From assembly GCA_946615905.1 (NCBI GenBank), contig CAMOIE010000008.1, positions 1-64,000 of the forward strand: DNA of 64,000 nt, read 5' to 3'. Of the stretch, positions 50,517 to 60,547 are shown one piece after another. A model generated the notes under the pieces. The model was given only the letters and a program-made list of their open reading frames with translations. It was not told the DNA's origin and did no database searches. The stretch comes from an uncultured Treponema sp. (GTDB lineage: Bacteria; Spirochaetota; Spirochaetia; Treponematales; Treponemataceae). Positions within the stretch are counted from its first letter, which is position 1; each line of letters opens with the position of its first letter. Made by a program: the position numbers and the translations under genes.

Positions 50517-51575
50517 ATGGAATCTAAGAATGTTGGTGTTATCGGAGCTGGTGCCTGGGGTTCTGGTTTGGCTCAGGCTATTGCCCGGGGCGGTCATCAT
50601 GTGCAGATTTGGGCACGTGAGCAGGATGTCGTTGATGACATCAATAAAGTCCACGAGAACAAGCGTTATCTTCCCGGATACCCGCTTTCAGAAAATCTTA
50701 CCGCCTCAACAGACATCGAGGAAGTCGCGGCGAACAAGGAATTCTTGATTCTCGCATCCCCGTCACTCTACCTTGCCCCGACTGCAAAGCAGATTGCGAA
50801 TGTTCCCACTATTCAGGACGGTTCCACTGTAATCGGCGCGCTGACAAAGGGCTTTATCACATCAAAAGACGGTCCGAAACTCGTCCTTGAGACTTTGGAA
50901 AGCGTTCTTCCTGAATGCTACAAAAATTCTCTCGTCTATATCGCAGGTCCTTCCCACGCTGAGGAAGTTGCCATGGGAAAACTGACAGGATTGATCGCCG
51001 CCTCCGAAAGCGGAAAAAATTCAATCAAAATGCGCGAGCTTTTGCGCGTTCCCGGCCTCATGTGCTACTCTTCGCTGGACGTAATCGGCGTTCAGATTTG
51101 CGCTGCCGCCAAGAATGTAATCGCCGTAGTCTACGGTGCCCTCGATGCCGTCGCCGAGAACTCCGAGATTTTCGGTGACAACACAGAGTCACTTTTGCTT
51201 GCCGCCGGTCTCAACGAAATCCAGCAGCTTGGTCTGGCGATGGGAGCCACACATCCTGAGACCTTCACGTCAATCGCCGGTGTCGGTGACTTGGACGTAA
51301 CCTGTAAGTCAAAGTACGGCCGCAACCGCCGCTTCGGTCAGGACATCATTAAGACTGACATCCTCGACCGCTTCAAGAACCTCGACGACCTGATTGCCCG
51401 CATCGGTGAAATCGGGTATTTGTCAGAAGGCGCGGTCGCATGTAAGTATGTTCACGAGATTTCCCAGAAATACAACCTTCACTTGATTATCTGTGACGGA
51501 CTTTACAGAATCCTGAACAAGGAAATCAAACCGATGGACTTCCTTCATGAGCTTCTCACTCCCGTTCAGAACTAA
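50517..51575 (+). CDS. gpsA: Glycerol-3-phosphate dehydrogenase [NAD(P)+]
   Basis: A 352-residue protein. The Rossmann motif is GVIGAGAWGSGLAQAIARGG. Catalytic-lysine region AAKNVIAVVYGALD and GVGDLDVTCKSKYGRNRRFG are typical. It makes sn-glycerol-3-phosphate for phospholipids. The ATG at 50517 has GAGG ten bases upstream; an in-frame start three codons earlier would overlap that site. ffh follows 15 bp later. Confidence 0.95.
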   Translation: MESKNVGVIGAGAWGSGLAQAIARGGHHVQIWAREQDVVDDINKVHENKRYLPGYPLSENLTASTDIEEVAANKEFLILASPSLYLAPTAKQIANVPTIQDGSTVIGALTKGFITSKDGPKLVLETLESVLPECYKNSLVYIAGPSHAEEVAMGKLTGLIAASESGKNSIKMRELLRVPGLMCYSSLDVIGVQICAAAKNVIAVVYGALDAVAENSEIFGDNTESLLLAAGLNEIQQLGLAMGATHPETFTSIAGVGDLDVTCKSKYGRNRRFGQDIIKTDILDRFKNLDDLIARIGEIGYLSEGAVACKYVHEISQKYNLHLIICDGLYRILNKEIKPMDFLHELLTPVQN

Positions 51576-51590
51576 AAAAAGGACTTGTAA

Positions 51591-52925
51591 ATGCTTGAAA
51601 AACTGACTAACACATTTTCCGGAATCGTAAAAACTGTAGCCGGAAAATCGACGATTACAGAAAAGAACATCGAGGAGACCGTCGAGCAGATTAAGATGGC
51701 TCTTCTTGAGGCTGACGTAAACCTCCGTGTAGTCCGCCGCTTTGTGAACGCCACTGTCGAGGAAGCCAAGGGAGAAAAAGTTCTCCGCGCGGTTGACCCC
51801 GGCCAGCAGTTCGTAAAAATCATCTATGACAGAATCGTAAAGCTCCTCGGTGATCAGAAAACCGACCTCCAGCTCAAAGGCCCGGATACCCAGTCCGTAA
51901 TCCTTCTCTTGGGTTTGCAGGGTGCCGGTAAAACTACTGCCGCCCACAAACTTGCCGCCCGTCTTGTAAAAGAGGGGAGAAAGCCCCTTCTTGCCGCATG
52001 TGACTTGGCCCGCCCCGCCGCAATCGAGCAGTTGCAGGCTTTAGGCGAAAAAATCGGTGTTGAGGTCTATGCTGAAAAAGGCGAGAAGTCAGCCGTGAAG
52101 GTCGCAAAAAACGCAATCAGCCATGCTAAAAAAGGCGGATTCGACACAATCATCCTTGATACTGCCGGCCGCTTGCAGGTTGACGAAGAGCTGATGAAAG
52201 AGCTTTCCGATGTCAAAAAAGCCGCTGACCCGGTTGAGACAATCCTCGTCGCCGATGCGATGACCGGTCAGAACGCCGTTGACATCGCCAAGACTTTTGA
52301 CGAGCAGTTGGGCCTTACAGGTGTAATCCTCACAAAGTTTGACTCTGATGCCCGTGGCGGTGCCGCCCTTTCATTGAAGACAATTACAGGAAAGCCGATT
52401 CTCTTTATCGGTACAGGTGAAAAGACCGAGGATTTTGAGCCTTTCCACCCTGACAGAATCGCTTCCCGCATTTTGGGCATGGGCGATGTCGTCTCTCTAG
52501 TGGAAAAAGCCCAGGAAGTCGTTGACCAGGAAGAGGCCGAAAAGCTACAGAAAAAAATGGCCCGCAACGACTTCACCCTCGACGATATGCTTGACCAGTT
52601 CGACAAAGTGAACAAAATGGGTTCAATTTCTTCTATTATGGACATGATTCCAGGTCTTGCCGGTCAGATTGACGAGAGCAAAATCAATCTCGACGGAATG
52701 AAAAGGCAGAAGGCAATCATCCAGTCGATGACGAAGAAAGAGCGGGCAAACCATCTGATTATCGGTCCTTCCCGCCGCAAGAGAATCGCAAAAGGTTCAG
52801 GAACTTCCGTTCAGGAAGTCAACAAATTGCTCAAGCAGTTTGAGAAGACCAAGCTGACTATGAAAAAACTCACCCGAAACAAGGGAATGCAGGCCAAGCT
52901 CATGCAGCAGTTTGCAGGCCGCTAG
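51591..52925 (+). CDS. ffh: Signal recognition particle protein Ffh
   Basis: A 444-residue SRP54 GTPase. The N domain helix bundle is followed by G1 GLQGAGKTT, DTAGR (G3) and TKFD (G4). The C-terminal M domain contains MIPG and the RNA-binding segment KKERANHLIIGPSRRKRIAKGSGTSVQEVN. It targets nascent inner-membrane proteins with 4.5S RNA. The 4.5S RNA gene is not recognised in this window. Confidence 0.96.
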   Translation: MLEKLTNTFSGIVKTVAGKSTITEKNIEETVEQIKMALLEADVNLRVVRRFVNATVEEAKGEKVLRAVDPGQQFVKIIYDRIVKLLGDQKTDLQLKGPDTQSVILLLGLQGAGKTTAAHKLAARLVKEGRKPLLAACDLARPAAIEQLQALGEKIGVEVYAEKGEKSAVKVAKNAISHAKKGGFDTIILDTAGRLQVDEELMKELSDVKKAADPVETILVADAMTGQNAVDIAKTFDEQLGLTGVILTKFDSDARGGAALSLKTITGKPILFIGTGEKTEDFEPFHPDRIASRILGMGDVVSLVEKAQEVVDQEEAEKLQKKMARNDFTLDDMLDQFDKVNKMGSISSIMDMIPGLAGQIDESKINLDGMKRQKAIIQSMTKKERANHLIIGPSRRKRIAKGSGTSVQEVNKLLKQFEKTKLTMKKLTRNKGMQAKLMQQFAGR

Positions 52926-52965
52926 AAAAATCGGATTGGATTCATTTTAAAAAAAGAGGACGAAG

Positions 52966-54258
52966 ATGAAGTTGTATTCAAAGGCTCAGTTGGTGAAAGG
53001 TGTCGCATTCGGAATTCTTGCCGGAGTTTTGGTGACTCTGATTGCCATGCGTCCTCATAAGGATGACTCTTCGTCCAAAGATGACGCTGTTGCGGAGACT
53101 GTCTCCGAGTTTGACGGTCAAATTTCCACCGTTGAAAAATCTGACGGACATCAGACTGCCGCCGAGTCCATTGAAAAGAAGGCGATTTTGACTTCTGCTT
53201 CTTCTGGTGTAGCATACACCCAGGACGAAGCTCAGAATATCTCGGTCTACGAAAAATGCAACGAGGCGGTCGTAAACATCACGACCCAGGTGATGGGGGT
53301 CAACTGGTTTTTGGAGCCGATTGTCCAGGACGGCGGCTCCGGTTCCGGCTCCATCATCGACAAGCGGGGCTACGTCGTCACGAACGTCCACGTGATTTCA
53401 AACGCGTCAAAAATCACTATTTCACTTTCCGATGGCTCTTCTTATGAGGGGGTAGTCGTTGGACAGGACACCGAATCTGACATTGCGGTGTTGAAATTCA
53501 GCCCTGAAAAAAACGTCAACTTGAAGACAATTGACTTCGGCAACTCTGACAGCCTCAAAGTCGGACAGAAGGTGATTGCGATTGGGAATCCCTTTGCCCT
53601 TGAGCGAACTATGACTACGGGAATCATCTCAGGCTTAGGCCGCCCGATTCAGGAGTCAAAGAACGTAATCATCCGCAACATGATTCAGACTGACGCTGCG
53701 ATTAATCCTGGAAACTCAGGCGGCCCCCTTTTGGACACCCAGGGCCGCATGGTCGGAATCAACACGATGATTATGTCATCTTCCGGCTCTTCCGCTGGGG
53801 TCGGCTTTGCGGTCCCAGTATCAACTGCCCGCCGTGTCGTGAACGATTTGCTCCAGTACGGAAAGGTCAACCGTGGAATCATAAAAATCGCTCCTGTCCA
53901 GATGACTTCCTCAATCGCCCGCTATGCAGGCTTGAAAATCTCAAGCGGTATTCTGATTTCTTCTGTTGCCAAAGGCTCCGGTGCTGAGAGGGCAGGGCTT
54001 AAAGGCGGGACGAAATCCGTCCAGTACGGTAGCCGCTTCAATTCGACGACAATCAACCTAGGCGGCGACATCATCACGGCGATCGACTCGATTTCTGTCC
54101 GCACTTATGCTGACTATACTTCCGCCTTGGAGGCTAAGCGTCCGGGCGACACAGTTACCGTCACAGTCTACCGCGACGGCGACTACAAAAAAATCAAGGT
54201 CTCGCTTGATTCCGCTGACTCTTCCACTTCTTCTGATTCATATCGGACAAATTTGTAG
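52966..54258 (+). CDS. HtrA/DegP-type serine protease
   Basis: A 430-residue protein. One N-terminal membrane segment (GVAFGILAGVLVTLIAM) anchors it, followed by an acidic/Ser-rich linker. The trypsin-like domain has His142 in TNVHVIS, Asp172 in ESDIAVLK and Ser251 in GNSGGPL, so the triad is complete. One PDZ domain covers about residues 320-415 (GLKISSGILISSVAKGSGAERAGL). It degrades or refolds damaged envelope proteins. It starts 40 bp after ffh with AGAGGA upstream. Confidence 0.94.
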   Translation: MKLYSKAQLVKGVAFGILAGVLVTLIAMRPHKDDSSSKDDAVAETVSEFDGQISTVEKSDGHQTAAESIEKKAILTSASSGVAYTQDEAQNISVYEKCNEAVVNITTQVMGVNWFLEPIVQDGGSGSGSIIDKRGYVVTNVHVISNASKITISLSDGSSYEGVVVGQDTESDIAVLKFSPEKNVNLKTIDFGNSDSLKVGQKVIAIGNPFALERTMTTGIISGLGRPIQESKNVIIRNMIQTDAAINPGNSGGPLLDTQGRMVGINTMIMSSSGSSAGVGFAVPVSTARRVVNDLLQYGKVNRGIIKIAPVQMTSSIARYAGLKISSGILISSVAKGSGAERAGLKGGTKSVQYGSRFNSTTINLGGDIITAIDSISVRTYADYTSALEAKRPGDTVTVTVYRDGDYKKIKVSLDSADSSTSSDSYRTNL

Positions 54259-54261
54259 ACG

Positions 54262-56412
54262 ATGAAGAAATTCCTTTTCATCGTCTTCCTTTTCTCACTT
54301 CACTCGATTTTTGCCTTTGCGGAAAAAAAATCATTTTGGCTTTCAGGGCTTTTGACTTCGCCTGACCATGAGATTACAGCGGAGGTAGACTGGGATGAGA
54401 ATAATTTTACCGGTTCTGCATACACCTACAATCATGCGATTTCAAGAATTGCGGCGATTATGTCGGCCTGCTCATATTCACATACCGAGTGGCCTGTTGA
54501 AAAATCAGCCTTTTTGAAAAACCTCGATATTTTGGGCTTCCCGGAGGCAGGGCGTTTTTTTCATTTTCAGCCCGACTATTCTGACGAGAGGTGGGGGTAT
54601 GACCAGTGCGGCTATATGATTGCCAAAAAAGAAATGTCCGATGGTGAGAATCTAGTCTTTGTAATCGTCCGGGGAACCCCTTTCAGCTTTCCTGAGTGGA
54701 TTTCCAATTTCAACGTCGCAAATTCGACAAAAAGTGTAGAGCCGATTCATGAAGGTTTTGCAAAATCCGCAAGGGCGATTCTTGAGGGAATAGATGAATA
54801 CTTGTCCAAAAATAATCTCGACCCAAAAAAGGCAAAAATTCTTGTGACTGGGCATAGCCGGGGGGCGTCTGTGGCGAATGTTCTTGCTGCCCTGATGTGC
54901 GATTCTGGAAAATTCGAGAGGCAGAATCTTTTTGCATATACTTTTGCCAGTCAGAACGTCACAAGGCAAAAAGATGCTCATGAAGAGAAATACTTTTGTA
55001 TTTGGAACGTCCAGAACGGTGAGGATATTTCTACCAACATGCCTATGGACGGGGGAAAGTGGGGCTTTACAAAATTCGGAAGGGAAAAGACTATAATCAG
55101 TGCCTGGAATTCAAATCACGCCTTATTTTTGAATATCTATTATCCCAATGCGAATTCATATTTTAAGCGGCTGACCGGACGGGATATGGACATTCTGTAT
55201 TCTGGTTATTTTTATTCGCCACAGGTAAATGAGTTCGCCCTGCGCTTCAACGAGTCTGTAGATTCATATTATACGGCGATTGATGGGTTTTACCCTGTTG
55301 CAGAAAAATTGGCTAAAAAAATCCTCCCGAAAGACGAGAATCACCAGCCGTATCTGCCTAAATTTTTAAAGGACACAGAGGAGATGACCTCCGGCATCCT
55401 CAACAAACTGACCGGTGGAAAATTCTACCGGGTTATGCATTATTTTTTTGATATGCACTGCCCGGAAGGTTATGAGTCTTGGCTTTTAACCCTTGATGAG
55501 GACTGTGCCTTTTCCGAGGACGGCTGGAGCCAGGTTGTCGTAAAGTCCCGTGCCGACACTTCCGTAGTCACCCTTGATGACGACGGTTTTTACAGGAAAA
55601 TTGCATCTTCTGAAAACGGAAGAACCTTGTGGCCAGTCTTTGAAAATGCCTCTCCGACTTGGCAGAGTAGGATGGGGACTGTCATTTTCGGAATTTCCCA
55701 GAGCCGGCAGGTGGACCTTATTTTTGAGAAAAACAGCATTTTTCCAACAAAGGTTTCTGCCCATATCGAGCGTTACACTGTTGACGGGCATTTGATTTCA
55801 TCTTCTCCGGAGGTTAAGTTCTATTTGCGGGGCGGGAAGGCTTTCGTAAATTATGCAGGGAATGACACTTTTTGGGGAGATTCTTTGGACGTTTTGGAGC
55901 TTAATGAATATGCTGCTGACGGACTTTTTGACCGTTACAACTTGCGGCAGGAGCGTGATTTTCACATAGACCCAGAGTATTCGGTCAACTGCCGGGGAAT
56001 TTCTTCTATAGGCTTGCATCTTGGACTTGAGATTTTTTATGCCAGTGTCTTGGCCGACAGCGGCTACTTGAAGTACCATGATTTTGCCTCCTTTTCTGCG
56101 GGAATCGGCTCCGGCAGGTATTTGTTCAGCAACATAATGTTTGACTCTGAGCTTCTTTGCAGGTTTACATGGCTTTGCGATGACAGGTATTCTGACGATT
56201 TCGGTATTGTTCCATTTGCCCGTCTTTCGCTTTCAGTCCGACCGTTCAGACGCCTACGTTTTTTTGTGGCGGGAACTTTTGACCTCAAGATTCCTGATTT
56301 CAACGAGTCTGCTTTTGAGGCTTCTTCCTACCGCCCTGGATTTTGCAGCTGGCCAATTCTTTCCTCTGACTATGAGATTGCCCCGCAGATTCAGCTTGGA
56401 GTCCGATTTTAA
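54262..56412 (+). CDS. Secreted protein with class 3 lipase-like domain and C-terminal beta-rich domain
   Basis: A 716-residue protein with a signal peptide (FLFIVFLFSLHSIFAFA). The alpha/beta-hydrolase core has the nucleophile elbow VTGHSRGAS with Ser199, preceded by LVFVIVRGTPFSFPEWISNF, as in class 3 lipases. Candidate Asp and His follow but cannot be assigned safely. The last ~200 residues are rich in aromatic alternation and end in QIQLGVRF, a C-terminal Phe as in outer-membrane barrel proteins. It may therefore be an outer-membrane lipase/esterase. It begins four bp after htrA, so the two are co-transcribed. Confidence 0.72.
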   Translation: MKKFLFIVFLFSLHSIFAFAEKKSFWLSGLLTSPDHEITAEVDWDENNFTGSAYTYNHAISRIAAIMSACSYSHTEWPVEKSAFLKNLDILGFPEAGRFFHFQPDYSDERWGYDQCGYMIAKKEMSDGENLVFVIVRGTPFSFPEWISNFNVANSTKSVEPIHEGFAKSARAILEGIDEYLSKNNLDPKKAKILVTGHSRGASVANVLAALMCDSGKFERQNLFAYTFASQNVTRQKDAHEEKYFCIWNVQNGEDISTNMPMDGGKWGFTKFGREKTIISAWNSNHALFLNIYYPNANSYFKRLTGRDMDILYSGYFYSPQVNEFALRFNESVDSYYTAIDGFYPVAEKLAKKILPKDENHQPYLPKFLKDTEEMTSGILNKLTGGKFYRVMHYFFDMHCPEGYESWLLTLDEDCAFSEDGWSQVVVKSRADTSVVTLDDDGFYRKIASSENGRTLWPVFENASPTWQSRMGTVIFGISQSRQVDLIFEKNSIFPTKVSAHIERYTVDGHLISSSPEVKFYLRGGKAFVNYAGNDTFWGDSLDVLELNEYAADGLFDRYNLRQERDFHIDPEYSVNCRGISSIGLHLGLEIFYASVLADSGYLKYHDFASFSAGIGSGRYLFSNIMFDSELLCRFTWLCDDRYSDDFGIVPFARLSLSVRPFRRLRFFVAGTFDLKIPDFNESAFEASSYRPGFCSWPILSSDYEIAPQIQLGVRF

Positions 56413-56494
56413 GCCTCTTTTCCAGTCTATTGAATACAAAAAGAAAAGTTGATACACTTGTAGAATAAATGCTTATATTTTGAGGTAAGATATT

Positions 56495-57064
56495 ATGTTG
56501 ATGACAAATGAAATCAGAGTTGGAACAGCTTTCATGCACGAGGGCCAGGCGGTTATCGTCCAGAGAATGTTGGGACAGAAATCAGGCCGCGCCGGAATGG
56601 TGACAAAACTCCGTGTAAAGAACATCGTGACTGGCGGAACAATGGATCTCGGCCTTGACGCAGGCGAAAAATTTGACGAAGTTGATTTGGTTGAAAAAGT
56701 CGTGAAACTCTCTTACATCGACGGCGAGGACTTCCACTTCATGGATCAGGAAACATACGATGACATCACTCTCTCAAAAGAAGACCTCGGTGACAATGCC
56801 GGCTATCTTTCTCCCGATGATGACTACGAGGTAAACATCACATACTACAATGAAAAACCGGTCGGAATTAAGCTCCCGATTAACGTTACACGCACAATCA
56901 CATACTGCGAGCCGGGCGTTAAGGGCGACACTTCTGGAAAATCACTCAAACCCGCCACATTGGACACAGGCGTTGAGGTGAAAGTTCCGCTTTTCTGCAA
57001 CACAGATGACCGCATCGTAATCGACACACGCGACGGCTCCTTCGTAGAGCGCGCAAAGGACTAA
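56495..57064 (+). CDS. efp: Elongation factor P, arginine-loop type
   Basis: A 189-residue EF-P with three beta-barrel domains. The loop that reaches the peptidyl-transferase centre reads GQKSGRAG with Arg at position 32, as in Pseudomonas-type EF-P that is rhamnosylated by EarP, rather than the KPGKG lysine loop. The C-terminal GVKGDTSGKSLKPATLDTG and NTDDRIVIDTRDGSFVERA are family hallmarks. It relieves ribosome stalling at polyproline. GAGG precedes the ATG. earP is not adjacent; it should be sought elsewhere in the genome. Confidence 0.93.
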   Translation: MLMTNEIRVGTAFMHEGQAVIVQRMLGQKSGRAGMVTKLRVKNIVTGGTMDLGLDAGEKFDEVDLVEKVVKLSYIDGEDFHFMDQETYDDITLSKEDLGDNAGYLSPDDDYEVNITYYNEKPVGIKLPINVTRTITYCEPGVKGDTSGKSLKPATLDTGVEVKVPLFCNTDDRIVIDTRDGSFVERAKD

Positions 57065-57091
57065 TTGACTAATTTGGATTATTAGGCTTGA

Positions 57092-57123
57092 AGGCTGCCC
57101 GGTTTGGGGCGGCCTTTTTTTTT
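57092..57123 (+). terminator. Terminator of efp
   Basis: AGGC-T-GCCC pairs with GGGC-G-GCCT around a short loop and is followed by nine T. Confidence 0.85.
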
Positions 57124-57236
57124 GGCCAAATCTTTTTTTTGCTTATAACAAAAAATTCAAAAAATTCTTAAAAAAAATTCGGCCGATTTTTTCCTGTTTG
57201 TAAAAACCAAAACATATATATAAGTGTGAGGTTTTT

Positions 57237-59246
57237 ATGAGAAAAATGTTTGTGCTTTGCCTGACCCTTGCTTTACTTGCGGGGAATTTGTGGGGCGAGG
57301 CTTTCAATTTCGTTCAGTCCGACATCGGCGACATTTTGTATGCCGTCTCGCTCTTTAAGGGCTTTCCCGTCTCTGCTGACGACACGGTTTCCGGCAGGGC
57401 TGACTTTCGCTCGGCCGGGGAAGATTTCGAGTCGAATTTCACTTCATTTTTGGAGAAAAACCGCCTCTGTCTTTTAAAGTCTGGGAGCGGCTGGCTTGTG
57501 AGCAAAATCAAAGTGACTGGGGAAAAATCCGGGGGGCTTTTTTCTGTCGATGCCTACGACCTGCCTCCCGCCAGAATCATCGAGGAAATCGGGATAAAGT
57601 CCGGGGTCTGCATAACCTACCAGAATCTTCCGGCAAATCCCCTTTCATTTCACTCAGGCTCCGCCTCTGTAAAAATCCTCGCAGACCGCCTTGCCTCCCT
57701 TTGTCCAGGTCTTGAAGTGAGCGAAAATCCTGACGGGAGTCTGCTTGTCGCCAGGGCAAAAAATTCCGCCCCGCTTGAAAAAGAGCCTGTCGGCCGGGCG
57801 GAATTCATCTCTGACTCGGACGGAAGGTGGATTTGCGATGTGCAAAACGCCCCCCTTTCCTATGCCGCAGAATCACTCTGCCTGAAAGCGTCAAAAGAAT
57901 GGTGTCTGGCTCCCGGTGCTGACGGAAAGATTGCCCGCGCCCATTTTACCGCTGATTCCTTTGATGATGCTTTGAAAGTCCTCTGCCTTCAGGGCGGATG
58001 CGAAATGCTAAAATCAGACGGCAAATATTTTATTCTTCTGTCAAAAAACGCCAAGGAAAAATTAGGCCGGACTGGTAAATTTTGGGCTTCCTACAAGGTG
58101 AAATACTCTGTGCCTGAGGAACTTTGCCAAGCCGCCTTAAAACGCTTTCCCCATGTGGAATGTCAGGCCTGCAAGGATTCAATTCTTTTTTGCCTCTCCG
58201 ATGAGGAGAAAAATGACTATATGAATTTTCTGTCGGCCGCTGACCTGCCTTCAAAAGTCTTTTCCGTGGGCTTGCAGTATATCCGCTCAAAGGAATTCTT
58301 TGACAATCTGCCGCCCTTTGTCAAAAAAGAAAGTGTGAAAATGTCAGGCCGAGACGACTCATTTTATTTTGTGGGGTCGGACGAGGCATACAAAAAACTC
58401 CTTGCCGATTTACCCTCAATCGACAAGCCTAAAAGTCAGGTCCGCTACGATGTGCTGATTATCCAGTACCAGAATTCGCGTGCCTCTGAGTGGACTCCCT
58501 CAATCGGGGTCAAGAGGCTTTCCCTCGGTGACATGACCAGTGCTGCCTTTCAGCTTGGCAGTGTGCTTGACTTCAATTTGGATGTGGTGAGCGCGTTCGG
58601 CTTGAAATTTGCGGCCTCATTGCAGGCTGCGATTAAGGAGAGCAAGGCCAGAGTTTTTGCGGACACGACTTTGAACGGGGTTTCTGGCAGCCAGATTACA
58701 TTCCAAAACACGAACACATACCGCTACCGGGACAACAACCTTGACCCTGACACAGGAAAGCCTGTCTATTCTGGAATCACCAAGGAGATAGTCTCTGGCT
58801 TGAAGCTGGATGTCACAGGAATCGCCTCTGGTGACGGAATGATTACGAGCAAAATTACAGCCTCGGTCTCTCGGCAGGGAACTGATGTCTCTGCGACTAC
58901 CGGAAACCCGCCGCCATCAAGTGAAAAAGTCGTTTCTACCGAAGTCCGGGCGAAATCCGGGGAGCCTGTCGTTTTGACCGGTCTGATTCAGGAGGAGGAA
59001 AGCGAGTCTTCCAGCGGGGTGCCCTTGCTTTCGAAAATCCCGATTTTGAGCCGCCTTTTTAAGTCCTCGGAAAAATCTGCGGACAGGACGGAGCTTGTGA
59101 TTTATCTGGTTCCTTCTTTTGACTCCGGGGACTCTGGAAAAAATGAAAAAGAAATTTCTCCTTCGCATGAGGAAATTGAGAGGCTTGAAAAAGAGAAAAT
59201 GCGGTCTTTGTACGAGGAATTCGTTTTAAAAGGGGGCATGGCATGA
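57237..59246 (+). CDS. gspD: Type II secretion secretin (GspD-like)
   Basis: A 669-residue protein with a signal peptide (MFVLCLTLALLAGNLWGEA). N-terminal secretin N-domains (SDIGDILYAVSLFKGFPVSAD and later repeats) precede the C-terminal secretin core: VRYDVLIIQYQNS, the beta-domain, and the signature VPLLSKIPILSRLFKSSEKS before TELVIYLVP. It forms the outer-membrane channel. GAGG lies before the ATG. It heads the gspD-E-F-G operon and overlaps gspE by four bases. Confidence 0.88.
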   Translation: MRKMFVLCLTLALLAGNLWGEAFNFVQSDIGDILYAVSLFKGFPVSADDTVSGRADFRSAGEDFESNFTSFLEKNRLCLLKSGSGWLVSKIKVTGEKSGGLFSVDAYDLPPARIIEEIGIKSGVCITYQNLPANPLSFHSGSASVKILADRLASLCPGLEVSENPDGSLLVARAKNSAPLEKEPVGRAEFISDSDGRWICDVQNAPLSYAAESLCLKASKEWCLAPGADGKIARAHFTADSFDDALKVLCLQGGCEMLKSDGKYFILLSKNAKEKLGRTGKFWASYKVKYSVPEELCQAALKRFPHVECQACKDSILFCLSDEEKNDYMNFLSAADLPSKVFSVGLQYIRSKEFFDNLPPFVKKESVKMSGRDDSFYFVGSDEAYKKLLADLPSIDKPKSQVRYDVLIIQYQNSRASEWTPSIGVKRLSLGDMTSAAFQLGSVLDFNLDVVSAFGLKFAASLQAAIKESKARVFADTTLNGVSGSQITFQNTNTYRYRDNNLDPDTGKPVYSGITKEIVSGLKLDVTGIASGDGMITSKITASVSRQGTDVSATTGNPPPSSEKVVSTEVRAKSGEPVVLTGLIQEEESESSSGVPLLSKIPILSRLFKSSEKSADRTELVIYLVPSFDSGDSGKNEKEISPSHEEIERLEKEKMRSLYEEFVLKGGMA

Positions 59247-60547
59247 AGATAGAACTTTCAACTCCATTTTGCCTTTTTAACGGGTCTGCGATTCTTGATT
59301 GCGACGACAGCTCTGTGACTTTCGGTCTGACTGACATTGACAACGAGGAGCTTAAAGAAAGGCTTTCCCGCATGGCCAGAAACCGCTTCGGCTCCAGTGA
59401 TTTTTCTCTGCGCTTTGAGAAAATTTCTGAGGCAGAACTAAAGAGAATCGTTTCCATTTCGTACGGTCAAAAGTCTGGTGAAAAAAGATGGAAAGCCTCC
59501 GCCTTGAAAAACGAGGAAAAAGAGCGGGAAGCCGTAATGCTGCTCGATTCCCTTTTGACTGACGCGGCGAAGATGGGGGCGACTGACATCCATATAGAAG
59601 AAAGCAGCGTTTTATTCAGAGTTTGCGGCCGTCTGCAAAAAGTCTGTGGCCTTGGCGGGGAGGGGCAGAAAGCCGGGGAGCTTTTGCGGCGGGTCAAAGC
59701 ACTTTCAAAAATGGATCTTGTGGAAAGCCGGAGGCCTCAGGACGGGTCTTTTGTCTTCGAGCGTGAGACAAGCCCTCTTTTTGTCCGCTCTTCCGTGATT
59801 CCAGTTTTGACGGAAAAAAATCCTGAGAATCTCAGCGAGTCTGCTGTCCTTCGTTTGCTTGACCCCCTGCGCAGGCCTTTAAAAATCGAGAAGCTGGGAT
59901 TCGCCCGGTCTGACTGCGAGAAACTTGTGAATTTCACCCGCATGAAAGAGGGGCTTTTCTTAATCTGCGGGTCGACTGGCTCTGGAAAGTCCACGACGGC
60001 CTGTTCCATGCTCCAAAAAATTCTTGATGAGTCAAAAGAGCGTCTGAAAATCATCAGCGTGGAAGATCCGCCGGAATATCTTTTGCCGGGTATCGTACAA
60101 ATTAAGGCTGACTCCTCCTCGAAGACTGATTTTTCCGACATTCTGCCTTTTATTTTCCGCCATGACCCGGACGTGATTTTTATCGGGGAAATCCGTGATG
60201 GACAGTCCGCCGCTACGGCTGTCAGGGCGGCTTTGAGCGGGCATCTGGTGATTTCAACCATCCATGCCGGGGGCTTTGACGAATGCCTTTTACGCCTTGA
60301 AGACCTTGGAGTCAGCCGGGAAAAAATCTCGGCCTCGCTAAAAGGGCTTGCATGGCAAAAACTTTTTTGGAAGGAAGAAAAACCTTGCCTTGAAGGAAAA
60401 GTGGTTCTGTTTGAGGAAAATCAGGCCGGACTTTTGCAGGATGGAAGTTTTAAAAGTCAGAATTTTGATTTTGACAGAGAAAAACTTTCCCTCCGTCTGC
60501 GGCAAAAAAGAGTCGGAAAGAAAGGCCTCGCATTGGAGGAAGCATGA
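59243..60547 (+). CDS. gspE: Type II secretion ATPase (GspE-like)
   Basis: A 434-residue ATPase. ATDIHIEE begins the nucleotide-binding region. Walker A GSTGSGKSTT is near residue 245, the Asp box ISVEDPPEY follows, then Walker B DPDVIFIGEIRD and the His box GHLVISTIHAG. It powers pseudopilus assembly. It is shorter than typical GspE (about 500), with a reduced N-terminal domain and no four-cysteine zinc module, closer to minimal PilB/GspE forms. It overlaps gspD and gspF by four bases each. Confidence 0.9.
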   Translation: MKIELSTPFCLFNGSAILDCDDSSVTFGLTDIDNEELKERLSRMARNRFGSSDFSLRFEKISEAELKRIVSISYGQKSGEKRWKASALKNEEKEREAVMLLDSLLTDAAKMGATDIHIEESSVLFRVCGRLQKVCGLGGEGQKAGELLRRVKALSKMDLVESRRPQDGSFVFERETSPLFVRSSVIPVLTEKNPENLSESAVLRLLDPLRRPLKIEKLGFARSDCEKLVNFTRMKEGLFLICGSTGSGKSTTACSMLQKILDESKERLKIISVEDPPEYLLPGIVQIKADSSSKTDFSDILPFIFRHDPDVIFIGEIRDGQSAATAVRAALSGHLVISTIHAGGFDECLLRLEDLGVSREKISASLKGLAWQKLFWKEEKPCLEGKVVLFEENQAGLLQDGSFKSQNFDFDREKLSLRLRQKRVGKKGLALEEA

